DNA of 22,802 bases from JAIOSM01 sp964565415 (GCA_964565415.1 CAZMEX010000058.1:1-22802), one strand, 5' to 3'. Shown: positions 9,044-16,308, counted from the first letter of the stretch. The notes: a model not told the origin generated them from the letters alone. Numbers and translations: made by a program.

Positions 9044-9103
9044 AAAACAAAAAAAACCGTACAGATTTTAAAGAAAAAAGGAGAAAACTAAAATCTGCAC
9101 GGT
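9044..9103 (-). terminator. Intrinsic terminator of the etf operon
   Basis: The arms 9089-9103 and 9056-9070 form a 15-base inverted repeat with one mismatch (ACCGTGCAGATTTTA against TAAAATCTGTACGGT on the minus strand) and an 18-base loop. On the minus strand the stem is followed at once by a run of eight T, G and four T (9044-9056). It lies about 40 bases after the etfA stop. The plus strand has no T run after the stem, so it acts in one direction. Confidence 0.85.
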
Positions 9104-9141
9104 CTGTACTACATCATAATTGCTAGAACTATTTTTACTAT

Positions 9142-10110
9142 TTAAAGCTCCTTAATCTTTTCTGTAAGCTCAGGCATAAACTCAAGAATATCTTCTACAA
9201 TCCCAACATCGGCAACCTGGAATATTGGTGCGCTGGCATTCTTGTTTATTGCAATTACAAAGGGATCGCCTTTAAGACCACCCATGTGCTGAAAAGATCC
9301 GCTTATTCCCAAGGCAAGATAGACCTTTGGTTTAACTGTCTGTCCAGAAGTTCCAACCTGACGTGATTTTTCCAACCAGTTTGCATCAACAATAGGTCTT
9401 GAACATGATACAACAGCACCCATTGCCTCGGCAAGTTCCTGGGCTATTTCAATATTCTCTTCCTCTTCAATACCACGTCCGACAGAAACAAGTACGTCGG
9501 ATTTTGTAATATCAACATCACCAACTTCAGCTTCAACTACTTCAAGAAAACGTCTTTTAGTTGAAATATCTCCTGCTTCTCCTGATTTATCAACAACTAC
9601 TCCGCCTTGGGCAGCATCTTCAACAGGAGCAAATGCACCGGGTCTTATGGCAATTACCGCACCATTTGAAATATCCAGATTATTATGAGTACTCACAATG
9701 CCACCTAATACCTGGCGGATCACTTTAACTTCAGAGCCATCTTTGCCTTCAAAACCAATAACATCTGAAGCACATGCTGAATCAAGTTTTATGGATAATC
9801 CCGGGACAAGATCCATTCCAAATGTGCTGTGAGCTGCAAGTAAAATTGCATCGGCAGGAAGCACATTACAAAGTGCTTTTCTCACAACTTCAGCATTGGG
9901 ATAGGCAAGATCAGCGTGCCCCACTTTAATTACTTCTTTAAAATGAGCAGTTAAATCTTGAGAAACTTTATCTAAAGTATCCCCGGAGCCTGTTACAACT
10001 GCTGTAACTTCAGCATCAGAATCAAGTTTTTGTGCAGCAGTATTAAATTCATAGGCTATGTCGTCTGCCACACCATCTTGATGTGATATATATGCAAAAA
10101 TCTGTGCCAT
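9142..10110 (-). CDS. etfA: Electron transfer flavoprotein, alpha subunit
   Basis: FAD-carrying subunit of the EtfAB heterodimer, which takes electrons from acyl-CoA dehydrogenases in the cytosol. It has 322 residues, the normal size. The C-terminal FAD domain shows GRGI at 211-214, CSRPIVD at 236-242, QVGTSGQTV at 251-259 and GISGSFQHMGG at 268-278, followed by INKNASAPIFQVADVGIV. The start ATG overlaps the etfB stop (TAATG), which indicates translational coupling. The operon order is oxidoreductase-etfB-etfA with a terminator right after. The membrane partner next door and a FadR-like regulator point to fatty-acid or aromatic acyl-CoA oxidation rather than a bifurcating complex, though bifurcation is not excluded by sequence reading alone. 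Confidence 0.95.
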   Translation of the reverse strand: MAQIFAYISHQDGVADDIAYEFNTAAQKLDSDAEVTAVVTGSGDTLDKVSQDLTAHFKEVIKVGHADLAYPNAEVVRKALCNVLPADAILLAAHSTFGMDLVPGLSIKLDSACASDVIGFEGKDGSEVKVIRQVLGGIVSTHNNLDISNGAVIAIRPGAFAPVEDAAQGGVVVDKSGEAGDISTKRRFLEVVEAEVGDVDITKSDVLVSVGRGIEEEENIEIAQELAEAMGAVVSCSRPIVDANWLEKSRQVGTSGQTVKPKVYLALGISGSFQHMGGLKGDPFVIAINKNASAPIFQVADVGIVEDILEFMPELTEKIKEL

Positions 10111-10901
10111 TATAATAGCCCTCCTTTGCTTTTTAATTTTTCAATGAGTTGCTCAATGATTTCATCGGTTGAACCTTCTAATATTTCAGCACCCTCTCCA
10201 AGATCAGGCACAAAATAGTCAATTTTTTTCATTTTTGCACCATCTTTTCCCACGGAACCTGTATCAATGCCAAGGTCTGAAGCCCCTTTTACAGGAATTT
10301 CAATTTTTGCAACTTTTCTGATGCCCCTGATACCAACATAGCGAGGCTCATTTATACCAGTCTGGATTGATAGTACACAAGGAAGATCAATCTCATTCAT
10401 CTCCCTGTTACCACCCTCAATCTCCCTTCCAATTTTAATCTTTTTATCACCATCAACATCAATTTGATTAACAAGAGAAGCATAGGGGATATCAAGCATA
10501 GCTGCAAGCATTCCGCCAACTTCCGCAGCACCGTCATCAGCTTGGGCTCCGGCAAGGATCAGATCATAATTGCCCTTTTCAACCTCAGCTTTTAAGATAG
10601 TTGCAATTCCGCGGCTGTCAGAATCTTCAAATGCATCATCGGAAAGTAATACTCCATTGTCAGCACCCATTGCCATCTCTCGTCTCAAGACTTCTTCAGA
10701 TTCATCATCGCCAACGCTCACAACAGTAACACTGCCACCATGCTCATCAACTATTTGAATTGCCTCTTCAACCGCATAGTTATCCCATTCATTTACGGAG
10801 TAGACAAGATCATCACGATCAATATCATTACCTTCACTGTTGAGTTCAAACTCATTTTCTGCAGTATCAGGCACTCGCTTTATACAAACTAAAATTTCCA
10901 T
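10110..10901 (-). CDS. etfB: Electron transfer flavoprotein, beta subunit
   Basis: Beta subunit of EtfAB, 263 residues. The N-terminus is the typical MEILVCIKRVPDT. The nucleotide-binding loop AGAQADDGAAEVGGML is at about residues 117-132, and GREIEGGNREMNEIDLPCVL covers the usual mid-domain motif. In classical ETFs this subunit binds AMP; in bifurcating ETFs it binds a second FAD. I cannot settle which from residues alone. The start at 10901 is preceded by a GGAGG-like site. It is the second gene of the unit, 42 bases after the oxidoreductase gene, and overlaps etfA by one base. Confidence 0.95.
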   Translation of the reverse strand: MEILVCIKRVPDTAENEFELNSEGNDIDRDDLVYSVNEWDNYAVEEAIQIVDEHGGSVTVVSVGDDESEEVLRREMAMGADNGVLLSDDAFEDSDSRGIATILKAEVEKGNYDLILAGAQADDGAAEVGGMLAAMLDIPYASLVNQIDVDGDKKIKIGREIEGGNREMNEIDLPCVLSIQTGINEPRYVGIRGIRKVAKIEIPVKGASDLGIDTGSVGKDGAKMKKIDYFVPDLGEGAEILEGSTDEIIEQLIEKLKSKGGLL

Positions 10902-10943
10902 TTTTCCCTCCGAATTATTAAATTACAACCTACACTAAATATT

Positions 10944-13007
10944 TTAACTAAGGTGTTCTTCTACAATTGTTGTAAAATCAACAACTTCAATCTCACCCTC
11001 TTTTCCTGCCACCTTAATTGCATCTTCTATGTTCACAAGACAAAATGGGCATGCTGTGACAATTACATCAGCTCCTGCTTTGGCTGCCATATTGACCCTT
11101 AAAACTCCCATTCTTATCTCTTCTTCGGGCTCGTAAAACAACATCAGACCACCGCCACCACAACAAAATGAACGATCACGGCTTTTTTCCAGCTCAACCC
11201 TTGTTAAACCATTAATAGCATCCAAAACCAACCGCGGATCATCATAAACATTATTATGACGTCCAAGATAGCATGGATCGTGGTAAACATAGGTCTTTTC
11301 CGGATTCTTTGCATCACCCAAAGAGATTGCTCCTGAGCTTACCTGTTCTGCAACAAACTGACTTATGTGCTGGATGGGCGGAAGGTCGGGATATTCGTTC
11401 TTTAGAGTATTATATGCGTGGGGGTCTGCTGTAACTATTTTTTTTGCACCACATTTTTCAATAGCTTCAATATTTTGATCTCTCAACTCCTGAAACAAAA
11501 GCTCTTCTCCAAAACGGATAACCTCATTACCACTATCTTTTTCACCCTTGCCAAGAATTCCAAAATCAACTCCTGCCCTGGTAAGAATTTTTGAAGTTTT
11601 TCTGGCAATTTCCTGAATGTTTTCATCAAAAGATGTGATGCTGTCAACAAAGTACAGAACCTCTGCAGTTGTTTTCTTTTCAAGTACTTTTACTTCACAC
11701 TCTTCCTTGAACTCTTTCTCTTTTGCCCAGTCAGCGCGCTTCTTTTCCATCTTGCCATAGGGGTTTCCACGTTTTTCAAGGGCACTTAAAGGCTTTTGAA
11801 GGGTCTGGGGGACCATCCCCTCATCCACCATACCTCTTCTTAAATCAACAATTTTATCAATATATTCTATGCCAAGGGGACACTCCTGCTCACAGGCACC
11901 ACAGGTAGTACATGACCATATTTCATCTTCGGTATAAATGGAGCCAATCAAAGCATCACTTTTAAAAATCTTTCCGGAAAGAGGATAATTCTTAAACATA
12001 AGATCCCTTGCCTTGATTGTAATAAACCTTGGAGAGAGAGGACGACCAGTTGCATTGGCAGGACATTGATCAGCACATCTCCCACAATCAGCACATGAAT
12101 AAAAATCAAGCATATGTTTCCATGTGAAATCCTCAAGTTTTTTTACACCAAAAGATTCAAGGTCATCAAGTTCTTCTTCACTTACACCATGAACAACTGG
12201 TTTGATTTTTCCTTTTTCAAGTTTCATAAAGAACACATTGAATATTGATGTGATAACATGAAAATGCTTTCCCAACGGTAAAAAACAGAGAAAGAAGAAA
12301 AAAGTAATATCATGGATAAAATACATTAAGACATGTATGCTCTGGAGCATCTTAAATGAAGAATCTTTTAAAGCACCTTTAAAAATCCAGCCTAGGGATA
12401 ATGGAGCTAGAAATTCATCATGCCCGGCACGGTTAAATTCATAAACAATGCCCGAGGCTTCATACATGGCCTCTGTAACCATGAGCAGAGAGATGATAAA
12501 GAGAACAAATACAGCCTCACCTGTATGATCTTTGCCATACTTTTCTGGAACAGCATACCGTTCAGGTTTAAAAATACCTCTTCTGATTGCAGCAATAATA
12601 CATGCAATAAGTACAAATGTTGCTGCATAGTCTTTAAAAAAGAAATAAATATGTCCTAAAGCACCGCCAAATCCCGGGATTGTAAAACCATCTGCAAAAC
12701 CAACAAAAACAAGTGAGACAGTTCTTATGGAAAGAACTAAGAAACCAAAGAAAATAATAATATGCAGAACTCCTGCAAGCATATATCTTGGCTGTCTGTA
12801 CTGGGAAAGCCAGAGGACCAGTACTTTTTTAATACGGGCTGCAAAATCATTCATTCGATGGTCAGGTGCAGATCTGACCAGAGGAGCAATACGCCTTACA
12901 ATAATATATGCAAATGCACCAATTCCAACTATTGTAATTACAAGAGAGAAAATATATCCGGGAATAAAACCCAATAATTTGTAACTTGCCGGACCGTGTA
13001 ACAACAT
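10944..13007 (-). CDS. Membrane Fe-S/heme b oxidoreductase, EtfAB:quinone oxidoreductase type (EMO-like, CCG domain)
   Basis: A 687-residue membrane protein expected to oxidise reduced EtfAB and pass electrons through Fe-S clusters and heme b to menaquinone, as established for EMO proteins of syntrophic and sulfate-reducing bacteria. The N-terminal NarI-like part has about five membrane helices (near residues 17-38, 76-101, 118-141, 164-181, 222-246), with histidines 82, 119, 225 and 232 as candidate heme ligands. Two [4Fe-4S] motifs follow: C305/C308/C311/C315 and C366/C369/C372/C376. The first CCG domain (about 450-550) keeps its fold pattern but has S456, D491, D528 and A531 where cluster cysteines are expected. 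The second (about 572-665) is intact, with C579, C615-C616 (CCGGGG) and C653/C656. AGGAGG lies eight bases before the ATG. It is the first gene of the etf unit. Confidence 0.88.
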   Translation of the reverse strand: MLLHGPASYKLLGFIPGYIFSLVITIVGIGAFAYIIVRRIAPLVRSAPDHRMNDFAARIKKVLVLWLSQYRQPRYMLAGVLHIIIFFGFLVLSIRTVSLVFVGFADGFTIPGFGGALGHIYFFFKDYAATFVLIACIIAAIRRGIFKPERYAVPEKYGKDHTGEAVFVLFIISLLMVTEAMYEASGIVYEFNRAGHDEFLAPLSLGWIFKGALKDSSFKMLQSIHVLMYFIHDITFFFFLCFLPLGKHFHVITSIFNVFFMKLEKGKIKPVVHGVSEEELDDLESFGVKKLEDFTWKHMLDFYSCADCGRCADQCPANATGRPLSPRFITIKARDLMFKNYPLSGKIFKSDALIGSIYTEDEIWSCTTCGACEQECPLGIEYIDKIVDLRRGMVDEGMVPQTLQKPLSALEKRGNPYGKMEKKRADWAKEKEFKEECEVKVLEKKTTAEVLYFVDSITSFDENIQEIARKTSKILTRAGVDFGILGKGEKDSGNEVIRFGEELLFQELRDQNIEAIEKCGAKKIVTADPHAYNTLKNEYPDLPPIQHISQFVAEQVSSGAISLGDAKNPEKTYVYHDPCYLGRHNNVYDDPRLVLDAINGLTRVELEKSRDRSFCCGGGGLMLFYEPEEEIRMGVLRVNMAAKAGADVIVTACPFCLVNIEDAIKVAGKEGEIEVVDFTTIVEEHLS

Positions 13008-13059
13008 TATTAAAACCTCCTAAACTATATTAGCAAAATCTAAAAAAAAGAATCCTCAA

Positions 13060-13088
13060 ATTATTAATAAAAAAACTTTATTCGTCAA
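13060..13088 (-). promoter_or_regulatory. Sigma-70-type promoter for the oxidoreductase-etfBA operon
   Basis: On the minus strand TTGACG (13083-13088) and AATAAT (13060-13065) are 17 bases apart, each matching five of six consensus bases. Transcription would start near 13053, giving a leader of about 45 bases before the ATG at 13007. It lies in the 129-base gap after the tetR gene. I saw no copy of the tetR palindrome here, so operon control by the regulator could instead work through read-through from the tetR promoter. Confidence 0.5.
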
Positions 13089-13136
13089 GCAAAACCACAT
13101 TTTTCTTATGTATGGGATTTATTTAATATATTACAT

Positions 13137-13727
13137 TTATCTTGAACCTTTAAGACCATTTAAAAACAGATCAACCAGTGGGTCTGCCATGGAAACCAAA
13201 TCATATTTTCCCTGGGCTGCAACCCATGTATTAATCACACCTTCCACTGCTCCTAAAACAAATCGTTTGGCAAGGCCAACAAAAAGATCCTGCCGCATTT
13301 CACCCTCAATCTGTCCCTGCTCAATAATATCAGAAAGAAGTTCCAGATACATCTTTGATATATCTTTCATCTGTGGTTCAATATCTCGGCGGTATCTTGT
13401 TTCAGATTGGAATATGACTGCCATATCCTCATCCTGCTGAAACTGATCAAGGTGACACTTAATAAGGTTTCTAAGTTTGTCTTCTGCGCTATCAACTTCA
13501 CTCACAGCATCATGCATTTTTTTAAAAACCGCTTCGGTTTTATAGCGGATCAGCTGATAAAGGATATCATTTTTATTCTTAAAATATAAATAGATTGTTC
13601 CATCTGCAACATCAGCCTCTTTTGCGATCTGGGCAATGGTTGCTTTATGAAACCCTAAATTTGCAAAAACTGCTCCGGCACTTCTTAATATTTCATAATA
13701 TTTTTTTGATTTATTTGTCTGTAAAAT
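13137..13727 (-). CDS. TetR-family transcriptional regulator, FadR-like, with apparent ATT start
   Basis: Predicted acyl-CoA-responsive repressor, 196 residues. The helix-turn-helix lies at about residues 28-49, with TIAQIAKEADVADGTIYLYF. From memory this and the C-terminal TWVAAQGKYDLV closely resemble Bacillus subtilis FadR (IAKQAGVADGTIYLYF and TWVMNDQKYDLV). The frame continues upstream to a TAG but contains no ATG, GTG or TTG before the DNA-binding domain; the first ATG, at 13517, would remove the whole domain. I therefore place the start at ATT 13725-13727, seven bases after GAGG, which gives the normal TetR length. A frameshift or sequence error near the start is the alternative. It lies upstream of the etf unit on the same strand, which fits control of beta-oxidation electron transfer. 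Confidence 0.85.
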   Translation of the reverse strand: MLQTNKSKKYYEILRSAGAVFANLGFHKATIAQIAKEADVADGTIYLYFKNKNDILYQLIRYKTEAVFKKMHDAVSEVDSAEDKLRNLIKCHLDQFQQDEDMAVIFQSETRYRRDIEPQMKDISKMYLELLSDIIEQGQIEGEMRQDLFVGLAKRFVLGAVEGVINTWVAAQGKYDLVSMADPLVDLFLNGLKGSR

Positions 13728-13752
13728 TTTAGCACCTCGTAAAAAATATTTG

Positions 13753-13774
13753 TTAATGAATACCTATTCAGTAA
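13753..13774. promoter_or_regulatory. Palindromic operator, probable site for the adjacent TetR protein
   Basis: The core TGAATACCTATTCA (13757-13770) is a perfect inverted repeat around CC. Extending outward gives ten of eleven paired bases per arm across 22 bases. The half-sites TGAAT and ATTCA are those of the Bacillus FadR site (TGAATGAMTANTCATTCA, from memory). It begins 26 bases upstream of the regulator's start and covers the expected transcription start of the tetR promoter, the position for autorepression. Confidence 0.6.
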
Positions 13775-13802
13775 TAAAACTATATTTACAAATAAATGTC
13801 AA
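13774..13802 (-). promoter_or_regulatory. Sigma-70-type promoter of the tetR gene
   Basis: On the minus strand a perfect TTGACA (13797-13802) and TTTTAT (13774-13779, four of six) are 17 bases apart. The transcription start would fall near 13767, inside the palindrome. A strong -35 combined with an ATT start codon would give much message but little protein. Confidence 0.6.
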
Positions 13803-14156
13803 GGTATTATTCTTTACACCTGATGAGATTTTTCTCATATTTTACAACGGCTTATCTAAAAAATATGAATTATATCTAAAACTCAAGCTCTTGTTTCAAT
13901 AAGATATCTTTATGAGGATACATTCATTTTAATAATAACCCGTTGCGGTCAGGTTGTCTTGCAACGCACAAGTTGGAAACTCTGACTGCCCCAAAACCCT
14001 ACCTGCACGAACAGCAAAAACTCGGCAAAAAACTTCAAACCGAATAAATTTATACCATTTTTGATTATTTCTTGATTTTCCTTTAATTTCATGGAAAAAT
14101 AGAGAGTCTATATACGAATCTTTATATACATAACTTTTTATACGGAGGAGCCAATC
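13803..14156. other. Intergenic region between tetR and the aldolase gene, with a distinct foldable island
   Basis: No intact gene is seen in this gap. Most of it is very AT-rich. The exception is about 13937-14040, which is visibly richer in G and C. There, 13945-13952 pairs with 13982-13989 (eight pairs, one G-U). Inside this stem lie two small hairpins (13953-13956 with 13962-13965; 13971-13974 with 13978-13981), forming a compact three-way junction. A plus-strand frame is also open over 13916-14047 with no ATG. Near the aldolase, TTGATT (14061-14066) with TAATTT 17 bases later is a weak promoter candidate. Confidence 0.45.
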
Positions 14157-15434
14157 ATGCCAGCAGATGATTTTAAAAAAATTTTAGATACAGGCAGACC
14201 ACCCAATATAAAAAAACTATTCCCAAATTCCCAAGCATTAATTGTCAGTGGAAAATACATTGACAGAGCAATGCTTGCAAAAAAGAACTGCATGACTATT
14301 GCTGCCAACGGAAGAAACTCTTTTGTAATTAGAGGATCACTCCTTGCTGCCCAGAGAGCAAACGCAGGGATTATTATTGAGATAGCAAGATCTGAAGGCG
14401 GAAAAAACGCTTATTGTGCAACAACTCTCTGGAACATAGCAAGGCAGACTGATGCCTATATGAACGAACTTGGAATAACTGTGCCTGTTGCCATCCATGC
14501 CGATCATTTTGGCATAAAATCAAAGGAAGATGTTGAACCTGCCAAGATTGAAATCCCAACTCTTTTTGATGCGGGCATAACTTCAATTGCCATTGATGCA
14601 TCCCATATGCCCGATGATGAAAATCTTCTGGCAAGTCTTGAGCTAAATCCTTTTATTCCCAAATGGGCGGGTCTTGAGACTGAAGTGGGAGAGATAAAAG
14701 GCAAACTAGGTCTTTCAACTTCTGAAGAAGCACTCTTTCTTATCCAGGGGCTTAACGCCCATGGTATTTTTCCTGAATGGATTGCTCTCAATAATGGAAC
14801 AACACATGGTATTGAGGAGAGTGATACTGGAATCAATGTAGAACTCACAGCTCAGATACATGAAGCCTTAGCACCATATAATCTTTCCGGTGCACAGCAT
14901 GGCACTTCAGGCAACAGCTCAGAAAGATTAATTAATATTGCAGGCAAAACAAAAACAACCAAAGCAAATGTTGCCACAGCCTTACAGATGATATCCTGGG
15001 GGGTTGAAGTCAACGATTATGGAAACGCTATTTTAGACAATGATAAAAATTTCAGCAAAGTAAAAAAATCAGGTGTTTCAGCAAGTGTCTGGCAGGAGAT
15101 GCTTAATTTTGCTGATGCAAACAATATAAAAGGAGGAGATTTTAAAAAACTTAACCTGCCCTTTGAAAACAAACTTTTAGCCCAGCCTCAAGAGATACAG
15201 GATCGAATGGTAAAAGGGGTTGAAGATTTTGTGTACAACATGCTTGTCAATGTTTTTAATGCTGAGAACACATCTGATATTGTCAAGGATCAAATTCTTA
15301 CAACTGGCTCCCATGATGCAGGTGCCAAAGCTTATAAAATAGAACAGTTAGAAAACTGGACTAAAGAAAAAATTATTGAGAAGGCATCTGAGATCACTTC
15401 TGATAAAGGACCTGACGGAGATTTCGATGATTAA
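14157..15434 (+). CDS. Class II (metal-dependent) fructose-bisphosphate aldolase family protein
   Basis: A 425-residue TIM-barrel aldolase of the F_bP_aldolase family, expected to split or form fructose 1,6-bisphosphate in glycolysis or gluconeogenesis with a zinc ion. The metal-site residues are present: H114, D116 and H117 in AIHADHFG, E174 in GLETEVGEIKG, H217 in NNGTTHG and H248 in GAQHGTSG. It is longer than the roughly 350-residue E. coli enzyme because of a C-terminal extension ending in GPDGDFDD. The phosphate-binding motifs deviate: GTSG replaces the usual GGSG, and VNDYGNA stands where NxDT/NxAT normally occurs. The family is secure, but the exact sugar phosphate is less so. GGAGGAG lies seven bases before the ATG. 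No strong terminator follows, so transcription may run into the flagellar genes. Confidence 0.85.
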   Translation: MPADDFKKILDTGRPPNIKKLFPNSQALIVSGKYIDRAMLAKKNCMTIAANGRNSFVIRGSLLAAQRANAGIIIEIARSEGGKNAYCATTLWNIARQTDAYMNELGITVPVAIHADHFGIKSKEDVEPAKIEIPTLFDAGITSIAIDASHMPDDENLLASLELNPFIPKWAGLETEVGEIKGKLGLSTSEEALFLIQGLNAHGIFPEWIALNNGTTHGIEESDTGINVELTAQIHEALAPYNLSGAQHGTSGNSSERLINIAGKTKTTKANVATALQMISWGVEVNDYGNAILDNDKNFSKVKKSGVSASVWQEMLNFADANNIKGGDFKKLNLPFENKLLAQPQEIQDRMVKGVEDFVYNMLVNVFNAENTSDIVKDQILTTGSHDAGAKAYKIEQLENWTKEKIIEKASEITSDKGPDGDFDD

Positions 15435-15466
15435 TTAAAATAAACTAAAAAAAATTTAAAATATTC

Positions 15467-15494
15467 TTTAGTTTATCAACTCCTTAGCCGATAC
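15467..15494 (+). promoter_or_regulatory. Sigma-28 (FliA) type flagellar promoter
   Basis: TTTAGTTT (15467-15474), 12 bases and GCCGATAC (15487-15494) match the sigma-28 consensus TAAAGTTT-N11-GCCGATAA at six of eight and seven of eight positions, with a spacer one base longer. It lies just upstream of a FlgM-associated gene and flgM, the expected place for a class 3 flagellar promoter. Transcription should begin near 15500. Confidence 0.7.
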
Positions 15495-15508
15495 CCTTGG
15501 TTAAGGAG
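15480..15508 (+). promoter_or_regulatory. Hairpin sequestering the Shine-Dalgarno of the DVU0524-like gene
   Basis: CTCCTTAGCC (15480-15489) pairs with GGTTAAGGAG (15499-15508) over ten base pairs, one of them G-U, with a nine-base loop. The right arm contains the ribosome site AAGGAG (15503-15508) used by the ATG at 15517. The left arm overlaps the sigma-28 -10 element and would be absent from RNA started at that promoter. Confidence 0.6.
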
Positions 15509-15516
15509 AGAAAGAA

Positions 15517-15942
15517 ATGCATATACCGTCATATCAAATTCAGAATGTTCTAAAGGTTTACAGCAAACAGCTGAGCCAGCAGAAGTTCCTTGCAAAGAAC
15601 AAACCTCTTGGAACAAATACTAACTCTGCCGATAGTGTAAGCATCTCCTCTAAAGGTAAAAGACAGGCTGTAATAGAAAAGGTGGCTGCAAATATCATTG
15701 ATAAAATTACCATGGAGGGACCAAGAGAACAGGTAGAAGAAAACATTACTACTCAAATCGAAAAAGAACTTGGCAAAAAAATAAACTTCACTAAGAAAAC
15801 CAAAAATATGTTTACCTATACCTATGTTGATGAGAAGGATGAAAAGGTTACAAAATCACTCTCCATGGAAGATTCAAATTTTGTAATGAAAAGGATGACC
15901 GAGCTTGCAAAACAGGCTGCAGATAGTAATATGGAATTATAA
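15517..15942 (+). CDS. DVU0524-like FlgM-associated protein
   Basis: A 141-residue cytosolic protein resembling the small family found next to flgM in Desulfovibrio-type genomes (DVU0524 family). Its biochemical role is not established. The N-terminal third is polar with a Ser/Asn-rich segment ending SADSVSISSKGK, a pattern also seen in FlgM (SSSVDLS). The rest is predicted helix plus a short beta segment (FTYTYVDEKDEKVTKSL). The start is fixed by AAGGAG eight bases before the ATG. It is the first gene behind the sigma-28 promoter, and flgM follows after 21 bases, so the two are co-transcribed. The assignment rests on recalled resemblance and synteny. Confidence 0.75.
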   Translation: MHIPSYQIQNVLKVYSKQLSQQKFLAKNKPLGTNTNSADSVSISSKGKRQAVIEKVAANIIDKITMEGPREQVEENITTQIEKELGKKINFTKKTKNMFTYTYVDEKDEKVTKSLSMEDSNFVMKRMTELAKQAADSNMEL

Positions 15943-15963
15943 ATCTACTTTGAGGATAATACA

Positions 15964-16275
15964 ATGAAAATTTCAAACTCAACAACAAACCTTGTCAACC
16001 AAGCATATATCAACAACACTGCCCATCAAAACACAACTGCCAATACCAGCACTAAGCCTGAAAAGAGCAAAGGGATCAAAGCAAGTTCCAGTGTTGACCT
16101 CTCAACCAGGACAAAAGACTTACAAAAAATTTCCACGGCACTTGAGAATGAACCTGTTGCCATGTCTGAAAAGATAAGTAAAATTAAAAAAGAGATAGAT
16201 GAGAACCGATACATTGTCAATGCAGATAAAATTGCTGATAAAATGGTGGGTTCCCTGCTGGATAAAATTATCTAA
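15964..16275 (+). CDS. flgM: Anti-sigma-28 factor FlgM
   Basis: FlgM binds the flagellar sigma factor FliA (sigma-28) and blocks it until it is exported through the completed hook-basal body. It has 103 residues, normal for the family. The N-terminal half is polar and probably disordered (STTNLVNQAYINNTAHQNTT), as expected for an exported, flexible protein. The conserved C-terminal sigma-binding part is KISKIKKEIDENRYIVNADK followed by IADKMVGSLLDKII. GAGGA lies seven bases before the ATG. It is co-transcribed with the DVU0524-like gene, so it would be under sigma-28 control, giving negative feedback. No sigma-28 gene is in the window. Confidence 0.9.
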   Translation: MKISNSTTNLVNQAYINNTAHQNTTANTSTKPEKSKGIKASSSVDLSTRTKDLQKISTALENEPVAMSEKISKIKKEIDENRYIVNADKIADKMVGSLLDKII

Positions 16276-16289
16276 ACAATATTAAACCC

Positions 16290-16308
16290 GGCAAACTTTG
16301 CCCCTTTT
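16290..16308 (+). terminator. Possible weak intrinsic terminator after flgM
   Basis: GGCAA and TTGCC (16290-16294, 16298-16302) form a five-pair hairpin with a three-base loop, followed by CC and four T. It is short, but lies 15 bases after the flgM stop, where a terminator is expected. Confidence 0.3.

Noticed and set aside
13137..13517. TetR gene starting at the first ATG
   Set aside because: This would delete the complete helix-turn-helix that is encoded in frame immediately upstream.
13941..13990. Hammerhead ribozyme, riboswitch or integron attC site
   Set aside because: CTGA is not followed by the hammerhead core, no riboswitch consensus fits, and no integron core sites or cassette genes are nearby.
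15440..15476. Ten-base inverted repeat (ATAAACTAAA/TTTAGTTTAT) after the aldolase gene as a terminator
   Set aside because: The stem is almost entirely A-T and is followed by CAACTCC rather than T; the right arm is better explained by the sigma-28 -35 element.
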